Below are positions 28,278 through 38,010 of a stretch of DNA of 64,000 nt, in pieces; within the stretch, counting starts at the first letter, position 1; each line of letters begins with the position of its first letter. Below the pieces are notes generated by a model, which did not search any database, was not told the DNA's origin, and saw only the letters and a program-made list of their open reading frames with translations. Where the stretch lies: positions 1-64,000 of the forward strand of contig CAWFFW010000001.1 in the NCBI GenBank assembly GCA_963815305.1, in the 5' to 3' direction. The DNA is from CAXBID01 sp963815305. GTDB taxonomy: Bacteria; Bacteroidota; Bacteroidia; Flavobacteriales; Flavobacteriaceae. A program made the translations under genes and the position numbers.

Positions 28278-29933
28278 ATGCGAATGAGAAAAAATAAATA
28301 TAGTGCTTCGTTTCTATTGCTCAATTTTTTAGCAATAATTTTATTACAATTGAATGTCAATGCACAAATGGATATAACTGCTTCACCTGAGTATGAAGCT
28401 AAACTTTTGCCTGGTGAGTTGTGGTGGGGAGGTTTAAGTTTTGACGGTCACTTAATGCCTTATGGTAAAGCGCAAGATATATCTAGAAATCTTTATGGCA
28501 ATAATGCAGGTAACCAAGCACAACCTCTATTAATTTCTAATAAAGGACGATATGTATGGAGTGAAGAGCCTTTTAGTTATGAGGTAATTAACGATTCTAT
28601 AAAAATAACCTCAAATTATGGCAAATTGTCTTGTGGCAAAGAAGGAGAAAATCTTCCTGAAGTATTCAAATTTGTGAGTCAAAAATTTTTTCCATCAAAT
28701 GGAAAAATTCCTGATCCATTTATGTTCAAAGAACCACAGTACAATACATGGATTGAACTCATTTATAATCAAAATGAAGAAGATATTTTAAACTATGCCA
28801 GAGCAATTATAGACAAAGGTTACCCTCCTGGTGTTTTGATGATCGATGATAATTGGCAAGAGGATTATGGGGATTGGGAATTTTCAGCGAGAAGGTTTAA
28901 AAATCCAAAAGCCATGATAAAGGAACTTCATGATCTTGGTTTTAAAGTCATGTTGTGGATTTGTCCTTTTATTTCAGCAGACTCTGATGAGTTTAGATAT
29001 TTAACGGCCGAGGGCATGTTATTATTGGATAAAGATAAAACACAAGAAATACTTTGGGCAAATACACAAAGTAAGGCTGCCATAGTTCGTTGGTGGAATG
29101 GGGCTAGTGGTTTATTGGATTTGAGCAATCCCAAAAGTCAAAAATGGTTTGATGAAAAAATGCAATATTTAGTCGATGAATATGGTGTTGATGGTTTTAA
29201 ATTAGATGCAGGTGACTCTGGTTTTTATACTGGGGATGTTGTGTCTTTCATTCCCTCTACACCTAACGAACATACAGAATATTTTGCCAAAGCTGGGCTA
29301 AAATATCCTCTAAATGAATATAGAGCTTCTTGGAAAATGGCAGGATTGCCCTTAGCACAAAGATTAAGAGATAAACATCATAAATGGCAAGATCTTCATG
29401 AGCTTATACCTGGTATAATTGGCCAAGGACTTATGGGTTACGCTTATACATGTCCAGATATGATTGGCGGTGGGGCTTACACTTCTTTTCTTAAAGGGGC
29501 TATTATTGACGAAGAGCTAATTGTAAGGTCAGCTCAAGTACATGCTTTAATGCCGATGATGCAATTTTCTGTTGCTCCGTGGCGTGTTTTAAATGAAAAT
29601 AACGAAAAAATTTGCAGAGAAATGGCTTTGTTACATTCTAAATATGGTGATAGGATTATCGAAATGGCAAAAGAATCCTCAGTTTCAGGAGAACCTATTG
29701 CAAGGTCATTAGCGTATAATTTTCCTAATGATGGCTATGAAATGGTGAAAGATCAGTTTATGTTGGGTACCGATTTGATGGTGACTCCTATAATAGAAAA
29801 AAATCAACGTTCAAGAACCGTATTAATACCAAAAGGCAAATGGAAAGACGAACAAGGAAAGGTTTTTAAAGGACCTAAAAAATATACAATTGATGTACCC
29901 TTAGAGCGCTTACCTTATTTTGAAAAGATGTAA
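28278..29933 (+). CDS. Glycoside hydrolase family 31 protein
   Basis: The product is 551 aa with a signal peptide ending LNVNAQ. The family 31 TIM barrel is clear. GVLMIDDNWQEDYGDWEF precedes GFKVMLWICPFI. The nucleophile region DGFKLDAGD puts the catalytic Asp at residue 310. The segment CPDMIGGG supplies the likely acid/base Asp394. Family 31 enzymes remove terminal alpha-linked sugars, including alpha-glucosidases, alpha-xylosidases and alpha-galactosidases, and the subgroup is not assigned. It should act in the periplasm or at the surface on products of the locus. Confidence 0.88.
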   Translation: MRMRKNKYSASFLLLNFLAIILLQLNVNAQMDITASPEYEAKLLPGELWWGGLSFDGHLMPYGKAQDISRNLYGNNAGNQAQPLLISNKGRYVWSEEPFSYEVINDSIKITSNYGKLSCGKEGENLPEVFKFVSQKFFPSNGKIPDPFMFKEPQYNTWIELIYNQNEEDILNYARAIIDKGYPPGVLMIDDNWQEDYGDWEFSARRFKNPKAMIKELHDLGFKVMLWICPFISADSDEFRYLTAEGMLLLDKDKTQEILWANTQSKAAIVRWWNGASGLLDLSNPKSQKWFDEKMQYLVDEYGVDGFKLDAGDSGFYTGDVVSFIPSTPNEHTEYFAKAGLKYPLNEYRASWKMAGLPLAQRLRDKHHKWQDLHELIPGIIGQGLMGYAYTCPDMIGGGAYTSFLKGAIIDEELIVRSAQVHALMPMMQFSVAPWRVLNENNEKICREMALLHSKYGDRIIEMAKESSVSGEPIARSLAYNFPNDGYEMVKDQFMLGTDLMVTPIIEKNQRSRTVLIPKGKWKDEQGKVFKGPKKYTIDVPLERLPYFEKM

Positions 29934-29975
29934 ATACTGGATTTTTTTGAAAAAATAGTATACTTCGATAATGTT

Positions 29976-30014
29976 TAGGCATAGTCAAAGATGTAAACTT
30001 TGGACTACTGCCTA
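29976..30014 (+). other. Intercistronic hairpin between the GH31 and GH20 genes
   Basis: A 15-bp stem with two bulges pairs TAGGCA-TAGTC-AAAG (29976-29990) with CTTT-g-GACTA-c-TGCCTA (29998-30014). There is no following T tract, so it looks more like an mRNA-stability or processing element than a terminator. Confidence 0.45.
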
Positions 30015-30032
30015 CTTAAAATAGTTTGACGT

Positions 30033-31625
30033 ATGATGGTGAAAATTAAATTATATAATGGTTTAGTATTTCTATTGTTCATTTTTGTGACTGCTATTTT
30101 GAGTGGACAGCAAATAATACCTAGTCCTAAAGAAATTATTTTAGACAAGGGAAATTTTGTTTTAGAAAATGAATATGACGTTAAAACTGATGTTGAAGAT
30201 AACTTAGATAAAAAAGTAAAGTATCTTAAGGATCAGATAGAATTTGCTACACAGCTGACTTCTTCAACTTATAAATCCGGAGTTCCTTCAATTGAAATAG
30301 TAATAAACAAAGCCTTAAAATTTGGAGAAGAAGGATATCAATTAAATGTTCAAGAAAATGGTGTGCTTCTGGAAGCTAGGAATGAAAAAGGCGTATTGAA
30401 TGCCATGACCACTTTAGTTCAATTAGTGTATGAATTTAAAGAGTTTGGTAGAGTAGTTATTCCAGCTTTATCGATAAAAGACGAACCAAAGTATGCATGG
30501 AGAAGCTTTATGCTAGATTCTGGCAGACAATATCATAGTCTTTCTTTTATAAAAAAATACTTGAATCAAATGGCGCTATTAAAAATGAATATTTTTCATT
30601 GGCATTTAACGGAGAATGATGGTTGGCGGATTGAAATTAAACAATATCCAAGGTTAACAGAGGTTGGTGCTCATGTTACTAAAGGAAATGAACAGCAAGG
30701 CTTTTATACTCAAGAAGAAATTAAGGAAATAATTGAATACGCCTCAATCTTAAATATTGAGGTTGTGCCAGAAATAGATGTTCCTGGACATTCAAATGCA
30801 GCAATTGCTGCTTATCCTAAAAATAGTTGCTTAAGTCAAGTTCCAGATAATACCACATACAAAGTACATTCTCCTTATATTTTTTGTGCAGGAAAAGAAT
30901 CGGCTTACACTTTTATTGAAAATATAATGGATGAAGTTTTTCAGCTTTTTCCCTCAAATTATATTCACTTGGGTGGTGATGAAGCATCTAAAGACCATTG
31001 GGCGAAATGTTCTCATTGTCAAAAAGCAATAAAGACGCTTAAGTTGAATAATGAAGCAGAATTACAACTTTACTTTTCAAAGCGGTTAGCAAATTACGCA
31101 AAATCGAAAAGTAAAAAAGTCATTTTCTGGAATGATGTTTTGATAGATGAAAATTCAGTATTGCCAGATAATTGCGTCATACAATGGTGGAATTATAGAA
31201 GTGATGGAACAGATGGACTCGATTGGTCTATCAAAAATGATATTCCAGTCATTGCTTCTACCAACTATTACACATATCTTTTTTTTCCAGTAACCCTTTG
31301 GGCTGGCTGTAATGAAAACAGAACTTTTGACATGAAACAGGCTTACGAGGAAAACCCATCGGACATTAAAAATCCACACCCCTTGGTTATGGGAATGAGT
31401 GCGTCTTTATGGGGAGATTTTAATGGTCAACAATATATGGCAGACCGCAAAGTGTTCCCTAGGATTTATGCTTTAGCTGAGCAGATGTGGAGTTTGGCAG
31501 AAAGACCATCTTTTGAAAATTTTTATACCATAGTAAAGGTTAAATACAAAATGCTGGAGTATCAGAATGTAGATTACGGTCCAGCATTAAAAGAAGAAAC
31601 CCCGCTAAATTATAAATGGCAATAA
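30033..31625 (+). CDS. Beta-N-acetylhexosaminidase, glycoside hydrolase family 20
   Basis: The product is 530 aa with a signal peptide ending ILSGQQ. A GH20 N-terminal alpha/beta domain (about residues 25-140) is followed by the barrel (RSFMLDSGRQYHSLSFIKKY, then FHWHLTENDGWRIEIK and VPEIDVPGHSNAA). The catalytic pair is Asp316-Glu317 (HLGGDEA), used in substrate-assisted hydrolysis of terminal GlcNAc or GalNAc. WWNYR and the GMSASLWGD segment match the end of the active site. Its presence suggests N-acetylhexosamine in the target glycan. Confidence 0.94.
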   Translation: MMVKIKLYNGLVFLLFIFVTAILSGQQIIPSPKEIILDKGNFVLENEYDVKTDVEDNLDKKVKYLKDQIEFATQLTSSTYKSGVPSIEIVINKALKFGEEGYQLNVQENGVLLEARNEKGVLNAMTTLVQLVYEFKEFGRVVIPALSIKDEPKYAWRSFMLDSGRQYHSLSFIKKYLNQMALLKMNIFHWHLTENDGWRIEIKQYPRLTEVGAHVTKGNEQQGFYTQEEIKEIIEYASILNIEVVPEIDVPGHSNAAIAAYPKNSCLSQVPDNTTYKVHSPYIFCAGKESAYTFIENIMDEVFQLFPSNYIHLGGDEASKDHWAKCSHCQKAIKTLKLNNEAELQLYFSKRLANYAKSKSKKVIFWNDVLIDENSVLPDNCVIQWWNYRSDGTDGLDWSIKNDIPVIASTNYYTYLFFPVTLWAGCNENRTFDMKQAYEENPSDIKNPHPLVMGMSASLWGDFNGQQYMADRKVFPRIYALAEQMWSLAERPSFENFYTIVKVKYKMLEYQNVDYGPALKEETPLNYKWQ

Positions 31626-31656
31626 TTTTTCATTTTATAAAATATCAATCTTAAGT

Positions 31657-33180
31657 ATGAAGTTACAAACTATAACAATTTCAAAAATTTTATTTTTCCT
31701 CACATTGTTTTTTTTAATCTCTTGTAAAGAAAATAAAAAAGACACCATAAAGGAAAAATTGGTAAGCAAACAAAAACCTAATATCATTTACATATTAGCT
31801 GATGATCTTGGTTATGGGGATATTGGTGCTTATGGCCAAACAAGGATTGAAACTCCAAATTTGGATAAACTAGCCAAAGATGGAATGAGATTTACCAACC
31901 ATTACTCAGGAAGTACAGTTTGTGCCCCTTCACGATCGGTATTAATGACGGGCTTACATACCGGGCATACATTAATAAGGGGAAATCGAGAATCTAAGCT
32001 AGGAGAAGGTCAAGCACCTTTGCCAGATGATGCCTATACCATGGCCGAAATGCTCAAAAGTGCTGGGTATACCACAGGAGCTTTTGGTAAATGGGGATTG
32101 GGTATGGTAGGGACTACTGGCGATCCAAATGCGCAAGGTTTTGATTTGTTTTACGGTTACAATTGTCAACGCGAAGCGCACCGATATTATCCAAAACACT
32201 TATATCATAATTCGGAAAAAATAATTCTTGAGGGTAATGATTTTACCAATCAAGAAATTTATGCGCCAGACCAAATTCATGAAGAAGCGTTAAAATTCAT
32301 TAGATCAAACAAAGACAAGTCTTTCTTTGCATTTGTACCTATAGTACAACCACATGCAGAAATTTTAGCACCAAAAGATTCTCTTTTGGCGAAATATCTA
32401 GGGAAATTTGAGGAAACTCCTTTTTTGAATCCTAAAGCAGGTTCCGATTATGGAGATAAAGATTTTAGTGTTAGAGAATATACCTCTCAAAACCATCCTA
32501 AAGCACATTTTGCTGCAATGGTAAGCCGTGTAGATATGTATGTTGGTCAAATTAGAAATCTGGTTGAAGAATTAGGAATTTCAGAAAACACACTAATTCT
32601 TTTTAGTAGTGACAACGGTCCGCATCAAGAGGGTGGAGCGGATCCCGATTTTTTCAAAAGTAGTGGAGATTTTAGTGGTTATAAAAGAGATTTTTATGAT
32701 GGTGGAATTAGAGTGCCACTAATAGCCTATTGGAAAGGTAAAATCTTAGCGGGATCAGAGTCAGACTTGATTTCGGCATTTTACGATATGGCACCTACTT
32801 TTACTGAACTAGCTGATATGCAAGTTCCAGATGATTTAGATGGTATTTCTATGGTTCCTACACTATTAAATGAATCAGCTAAACAAGAAAAACATGAATT
32901 TTTGTATTGGGAATTTTCAGAAAGAGGTCACAAGCAGGCTGTTCGTATGGGAAAATGGAAAGGTATTCGTCTGAACTTGCTCGAAAATCCGGATGCACCT
33001 ATTGCACTTTTTGACTTATCACAAGATGTTAAAGAACAGCATGACGTTGCAAGTAAGAACCATGAAATAGTTCAAAAAATTGCTAAGATAATGGAAAGTG
33101 AACATGTAGTAAGTCCGTTATTTCCATTAGGAAAATTAGAGTCAGAAAAATATCCAGTATCAAATAATTACTATAATTAA
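31657..33180 (+). CDS. Arylsulfatase-type sulfatase (family S1), lipoprotein
   Basis: The product is 507 aa. The lipobox is LFFLISC. The metal-binding start is ILADDLGYGDIGAYGQ. The sulfatase signature CAPSRS has Cys89, the residue converted to formylglycine. GLHTGHTLIRGN and DNGPHQEGG supply other active-site residues. Sequence style resembles arylsulfatase A/GALNS-like enzymes. It should remove sulfate esters so that the hydrolases can act. Confidence 0.93.
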   Translation: MKLQTITISKILFFLTLFFLISCKENKKDTIKEKLVSKQKPNIIYILADDLGYGDIGAYGQTRIETPNLDKLAKDGMRFTNHYSGSTVCAPSRSVLMTGLHTGHTLIRGNRESKLGEGQAPLPDDAYTMAEMLKSAGYTTGAFGKWGLGMVGTTGDPNAQGFDLFYGYNCQREAHRYYPKHLYHNSEKIILEGNDFTNQEIYAPDQIHEEALKFIRSNKDKSFFAFVPIVQPHAEILAPKDSLLAKYLGKFEETPFLNPKAGSDYGDKDFSVREYTSQNHPKAHFAAMVSRVDMYVGQIRNLVEELGISENTLILFSSDNGPHQEGGADPDFFKSSGDFSGYKRDFYDGGIRVPLIAYWKGKILAGSESDLISAFYDMAPTFTELADMQVPDDLDGISMVPTLLNESAKQEKHEFLYWEFSERGHKQAVRMGKWKGIRLNLLENPDAPIALFDLSQDVKEQHDVASKNHEIVQKIAKIMESEHVVSPLFPLGKLESEKYPVSNNYYN

Positions 33181-33192
33181 AAAATAGAATTT

Positions 33193-34815
33193 ATGAAATC
33201 GTGGGAACATTTAGTAAAGTTTGTTGAGTTAGTTAAAATTTGTTTGGTTCCTGCGATTTTTATTATTTTTTGCCACACACATTTACCAGCACAAGGTAAA
33301 ATAAATGTTTTAAGCCCTATTAGTGATATTCCTCAATCAATGGAATACAAAGTAGCAATAAGTACATTTAATAATAAAATATTTACTACAGCTCACGTGC
33401 ATTACACTGAAGCAAGACCAAAAAATGCTGAATGGGGGTCTAACTTCTACGTAGCTGACTATAAGTTTTCTTATGTAAATTTTGAATTTGAAGATACTGA
33501 AGTTTATATAAACGTAGCATTGCCTAATAAAGATGTTCCAGATTTTGAAATAAGACCTACTAAGAAAAATATTACGGTTTCTTATAGTATAGGAGATGAA
33601 GGCTATCGAGAAGCAATTTTACGTTTTCCAAAACCAACAACACCATATTTAAAGTCGAGTTATATTTCAGTAGTGCCAATTGAAAATGGATTGGCAAATA
33701 CAAAGAATGCGTTAGGCTTATTTGCAAATCCATTTATAAATCTTCCCAGTGAGGGCATTGTCACAGTGCAGTCTGGAGAGTCAATTCCAAAAGATAGTGA
33801 TTTAAAAAAAGGTCAAACCTTAGTTTTTTCCAAGGGTTTGCATGACATTGGAATCGAGTACAAGTTAAAAAGTGGCGTGAAGTATTTTTTGGATAATGGT
33901 GCTTATGTTAAAGGAACTTTTGAAGAAAGAACCCTGAATGATGAGCTACTTGAAGATGTTAAAATTTATGGTTATGGGATTTTATCGACAAACCATATAA
34001 AACGATTTTTACCCGATGGAAAAACTAAATTTCAGCATAGTCCAATTGATCTATTAAATTCTTCCAATGTTAGTATTGTTGGCATCACTATTGAAGATCC
34101 CTCTCACCATGCTTTAAATATCGGTGGATTAGACAAATACAAAGGAGTTTATATAAGCAAAGTTAAAATTCTCGGTTGGAGAGCCAATGGGGATGGCATA
34201 CATATTATAGGTAGCGGATTAGTTGAGGATTGCTTTCTAAGAACCCAAGATGATTCAGTATATATTGCTAGTGGCATGGACGGAGTAGAGTTTAGAAGAA
34301 TAACAACTTGGAACGATTTCAATGGGTCTTCCTTTATTTTTACAGCTAATGGTGGAGGAGGAAATGTACATGTTTCTAATTCTGATGTAATTTACGTTCG
34401 TAGCAGATTTAATAGTAAAATAGAATCTAAATGGGAAACTTATATTGGAGGAGGAGTATTTAATCTTAGAGGTTTAGGGGAAAATGAAATTATAGAGAAT
34501 ATTATTTTAGAGGATATTAGGATTGAAGATGATCTACCGGAAAGTCCAGTATTTTTATTACAACAAAACCCGAGCCTTAGGATGCCAAATTCTAAAAATT
34601 TTGAATTTACAAACATCATCTTTAAGAACATAGATATTAAAAGTGATTTTTTATATAAAAACAGGTTTATTGGTAAAGGGTCAAATCCGCCCGAAAATAT
34701 AATTTTTAATTGTGTTAAAAGTAATGGAAAATTAATGGCTGATTTTAAAAATTGGACTTTAGAAGGTAATATTGATTTGCAAAAAATACATTTTGAAAAT
34801 TGTATAGGGGACTGA
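33193..34815 (+). CDS. Right-handed beta-helix glycoside hydrolase, GH28/GH49-like
   Basis: The product is 540 aa with an N-terminal signal sequence ending LPAQ. A beta-sandwich N-terminal part (to about residue 170) precedes parallel beta-helix coils with repeated V-x-I patterns. The active-site-like segment NGDGIHIIGSGLVEDCFLRT-QDDS contains closely spaced Asp residues, as in GH28 polygalacturonases and GH49 dextranases. The family cannot be fixed by eye. GH110-type alpha-galactosidases share the fold and are an alternative that would suit a galactan-like substrate. Confidence 0.72.
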   Translation: MKSWEHLVKFVELVKICLVPAIFIIFCHTHLPAQGKINVLSPISDIPQSMEYKVAISTFNNKIFTTAHVHYTEARPKNAEWGSNFYVADYKFSYVNFEFEDTEVYINVALPNKDVPDFEIRPTKKNITVSYSIGDEGYREAILRFPKPTTPYLKSSYISVVPIENGLANTKNALGLFANPFINLPSEGIVTVQSGESIPKDSDLKKGQTLVFSKGLHDIGIEYKLKSGVKYFLDNGAYVKGTFEERTLNDELLEDVKIYGYGILSTNHIKRFLPDGKTKFQHSPIDLLNSSNVSIVGITIEDPSHHALNIGGLDKYKGVYISKVKILGWRANGDGIHIIGSGLVEDCFLRTQDDSVYIASGMDGVEFRRITTWNDFNGSSFIFTANGGGGNVHVSNSDVIYVRSRFNSKIESKWETYIGGGVFNLRGLGENEIIENIILEDIRIEDDLPESPVFLLQQNPSLRMPNSKNFEFTNIIFKNIDIKSDFLYKNRFIGKGSNPPENIIFNCVKSNGKLMADFKNWTLEGNIDLQKIHFENCIGD

Positions 34816-34893
34816 TTGTAGTTCAGTTCCTCTGAAAATAAGAACTATTTTAGACCTATTAAAGTAGGTTTGAAGTTAAAAAATATCGATAAC

Positions 34894-36312
34894 ATGAAAG
34901 TACTATCTTTTATTTCCCTTTTATTTATTTTCATCCAATCTGGATGGGGACAAGAAGTAACAGAAAAAAAGCAATATAATATACTTTTTATTGCAATAGA
35001 CGACCTTAACGACTGGACTGGGTTTTTAGGTGGCCACCCTCAAACTTTGACTCCTAATTTAGACAAATTGGCCTCTGAAGCTCTGGTTTTTGAAAATGCA
35101 CAATGTCCAGCTTCCGTTTGTAATCCTTCTAGATCCTCCATTATGACGGGGATAAGACCTAGTACCTCGGGCGTTTATGGAAATAAAAACTTTTTCAGGG
35201 ATTCAGAAATCTTGAAAGATGCGAAAACGATACCACAGTATCTTGCAGACTTCAACTATAAAACCATTTCATCCGGAAAAATTTTCCACAACCCGAACGG
35301 ACCCTGGGCTGATGTTGGATCATGGCAAGAATATCGGGAAGTAACAGGTAATTACGGTAAAATTAATAAAGAAAAAGGATTTTTGGCTAATGGTATTCCT
35401 GTTGGTGAAATTAAAGCTAATATGGATTGGTACCCAACTGACGGTATTCCAGAGACAACCTTAGACTATCTTACCATGGAATGGGGTGCGGAGCAATTAA
35501 AAAAACAAACTCACAACAAGCCTTTTTTTATGGCTTTAGGTATTTCAAAACCGCATTTAAAATGGGAAGTTCCCAAACAATTTTTTGATAAATTTTCGCT
35601 AGAAAATATTGTGTTACCTGAGGTAAAACTAGATGATTTTAATGATATTCCAAAAGTAAGTCCTGGCTCTTCAAATGAATATTACGTAATAAAAAAAGTC
35701 GGCAAAGAAAAGGAATTGGTACAAGCGTATTTGGCGGCAATTAATTATGCAGATTTCTGTGTAGGTAGAATTTTAAATGCATTGGAAGTAAGTCCATTTA
35801 AAGATAATACTATTGTTATTGTTTGGGGTGATCACGGTTGGCATCTGGGTGAAAAATTGAGATATAGAAAAGCTACTTTGTGGGAAGAAGCTACCAGAGT
35901 ACCTTTTATTATCAAAGTGCCAGGTGTTACCATTCCGAATAGTAGAAGTTTACGACCTGTAAATTTAATAGACCTGTACCCTACTATTACAGAGTTATGT
36001 AATCTCCCTAAAAATGAAACGAATGAGGGAGTAAGCTTCGTTCCGTTGCTTATTGATCCTAATGCGGAATGGGAGATGCCTTCCTTGACAACTATGGGTT
36101 TCAAAAACCATTCTCTAAGAGATGAAAAATTTCGGTATATTCAATATAAAGATAAATCTAAAGAGCTTTACGATTTAAGTAATGATCCTATGGGCTTTAT
36201 TAATTTAGCGAGTGATCCTAAATACGCTCAAGTCATATCAAATTTTAAAAAATACCTACCTAAAAAAAATACGATGGAATCAAAAAAGTCGAAAAAGGAT
36301 AATCAGGATTAA
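34894..36312 (+). CDS. Sulfatase (family S1), iduronate-2-sulfatase-like
   Basis: I start at ATG 34894 (MKVLSFISLLFIFIQSGWGQ), which gives a clean signal peptide; a TTG at 34870 would add eight unneeded residues. The product is 472 aa. FIAIDDLNDWTGFLGGHPQT and the signature CNPSRS with Cys76 define the family. SKPHLKWEVP and WGDHGWHLGEKLRYRKATLWEE are typical of iduronate-2-sulfatase-like enzymes. The actual sugar position it desulfates is unknown. Confidence 0.92.
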   Translation: MKVLSFISLLFIFIQSGWGQEVTEKKQYNILFIAIDDLNDWTGFLGGHPQTLTPNLDKLASEALVFENAQCPASVCNPSRSSIMTGIRPSTSGVYGNKNFFRDSEILKDAKTIPQYLADFNYKTISSGKIFHNPNGPWADVGSWQEYREVTGNYGKINKEKGFLANGIPVGEIKANMDWYPTDGIPETTLDYLTMEWGAEQLKKQTHNKPFFMALGISKPHLKWEVPKQFFDKFSLENIVLPEVKLDDFNDIPKVSPGSSNEYYVIKKVGKEKELVQAYLAAINYADFCVGRILNALEVSPFKDNTIVIVWGDHGWHLGEKLRYRKATLWEEATRVPFIIKVPGVTIPNSRSLRPVNLIDLYPTITELCNLPKNETNEGVSFVPLLIDPNAEWEMPSLTTMGFKNHSLRDEKFRYIQYKDKSKELYDLSNDPMGFINLASDPKYAQVISNFKKYLPKKNTMESKKSKKDNQD

Positions 36313-36399
36313 GAATGGATTTATATCAAATGACCAATGAAATTTAAAAAGCATAAATTCATTAGAGTGTTATTATTTAAGGGATTCAAACTAAATACT

Positions 36400-38001
36400 A
36401 TGAAAAGCAAATATTTATTTTTTGTTGCGTGTCTTCTTACTGTAGTGAGTTATTCCTGTAAAGAAGATCAAAAATCCAATACTTCTGTAGAAAACAAGGT
36501 CTATAAAAAACCAAATATTCTCTTTTGTATTGCTGATGATGCTTCCTTTCCGCATATGGGAGCTTATGGCACTTCTTGGGTGAAAACACCTGCCTTTGAT
36601 AGGGTTGCTTCACAAGGCCTATTGTTTCTAAATGCCTATACCCCTAATGCAAAATGTGCGCCATCTAGATCTAGTATCCTTACAGGTAGAAATTCTTGGC
36701 AGTTGGAAGAGGCTGCAAACCATTCCCCGGATTTTCCTTCAAAATTTAGTACCTATCATGAGGTATTAGCTCAAAACGGATACTTTTCAGGATATACAGG
36801 AAAAGGTTGGGGTCCAGGTAATTCTGGAGAAGTTAATGGTGTTGCTCGAGAATTAACAGGTTCTAAATTTTCTGACATTACTACAGAGCCACCTACTACA
36901 AAAAGTTCAGCTACAGATTATAGCGCAAATTTCAAAGAATTTATAAGACAGAGCCCCGCAGATGAACCATGGGTTTTTTGGTATGGTGGACATGAACCGC
37001 ACAGAGAATATGAATTTGGAAGTAGTTTGACCAAAGGCGGTAAATCACTCTCCGATATCGATAAAGTTCCTGAATTTTGGCCAGATAATGACACTATCCG
37101 AACCGATATGCTAGACTATGCTTATGAAATTGAATACTTTGATTCCCATTTAATGAAAATGATTAAGCTCTTAGAATCAAAAGGACAACTTGATAATACT
37201 ATCATAGTAATTACCGCGGATAATGGTATGCCTTTCCCTAGAATCAAAGGTCAAGAATATGAACTTTCCAACCATTTACCTTTAGCGATAATGTGGCCTA
37301 ATGGGATAAAAGAATCTGGGAGAAAAATTGATGACTTCGTAAGTTTCATCGATTTCGCACCCACATTTATAGATTTGGCTGGTTTAAAATGGGAGGAAAC
37401 ACCATTAAAACCTACACCAGGAAGAAGTCTAAAACCCATATTTGATGCAAATAAGTTTGATGCAAAACACGATAATGGATTTGTTGTTTTTGGTAAGGAA
37501 AGACACGATGTAGGGAGACCGAACGATCAAGGCTATCCCATTAGAGGAATAGTAAAAGGCGACTATATTTATATTAAAAATTACGAACCAAAGCGTTGGC
37601 CAGCTGGAAATCCTGAAACGGGTTACTTAAATACCGATGGTTCGCCTACCAAAACACAATTACTAGATTTAAGACGTTCAGGACAAGATACCATCTTATG
37701 GCATCAAAACTTTGGAAAACGACCTTCTGAAGAATTATTCAATCGTATAAATGATCCATTGTGTCTAACAAATTTAGCATACGTTGAAGATTTTAAGTCA
37801 ATAAAAGAAAATCTTCATGATAAATTAGTCATGGTTTTAACAGAACAAAGCGATCCAAGAGTAAACGGAAACGGTGAAATTTTTGAAAACTATCCATATT
37901 CAGGTAAAGTTAAAAACTTTTACAATCGGTACATGAACGGCGAAAAAGTAGAAGCAGGTTGGGTGAATGAAACAGATTTTGAAAAGACACCTCTTGATTA
38001 A
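36400..38001 (+). CDS. Sulfatase (family S1), heparan-N-sulfatase-like, lipoprotein
   Basis: I start at ATG 36400 (MKSKYLFFVACLLTVVSYSC), giving a lipoprotein signal with Cys20; the frame is open upstream to 36337. The product is 533 aa. CIADDASFPHMGAYG and CAPSRSSILTGRN with Cys86 are the sulfatase core. WYGGHEPHREYE and ITADNGMPFPRIKG resemble sulfamidase-like members. It is the third sulfatase of the operon. Confidence 0.92.
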   Translation: MKSKYLFFVACLLTVVSYSCKEDQKSNTSVENKVYKKPNILFCIADDASFPHMGAYGTSWVKTPAFDRVASQGLLFLNAYTPNAKCAPSRSSILTGRNSWQLEEAANHSPDFPSKFSTYHEVLAQNGYFSGYTGKGWGPGNSGEVNGVARELTGSKFSDITTEPPTTKSSATDYSANFKEFIRQSPADEPWVFWYGGHEPHREYEFGSSLTKGGKSLSDIDKVPEFWPDNDTIRTDMLDYAYEIEYFDSHLMKMIKLLESKGQLDNTIIVITADNGMPFPRIKGQEYELSNHLPLAIMWPNGIKESGRKIDDFVSFIDFAPTFIDLAGLKWEETPLKPTPGRSLKPIFDANKFDAKHDNGFVVFGKERHDVGRPNDQGYPIRGIVKGDYIYIKNYEPKRWPAGNPETGYLNTDGSPTKTQLLDLRRSGQDTILWHQNFGKRPSEELFNRINDPLCLTNLAYVEDFKSIKENLHDKLVMVLTEQSDPRVNGNGEIFENYPYSGKVKNFYNRYMNGEKVEAGWVNETDFEKTPLD

Positions 38002-38010
38002 AACCAGTAA

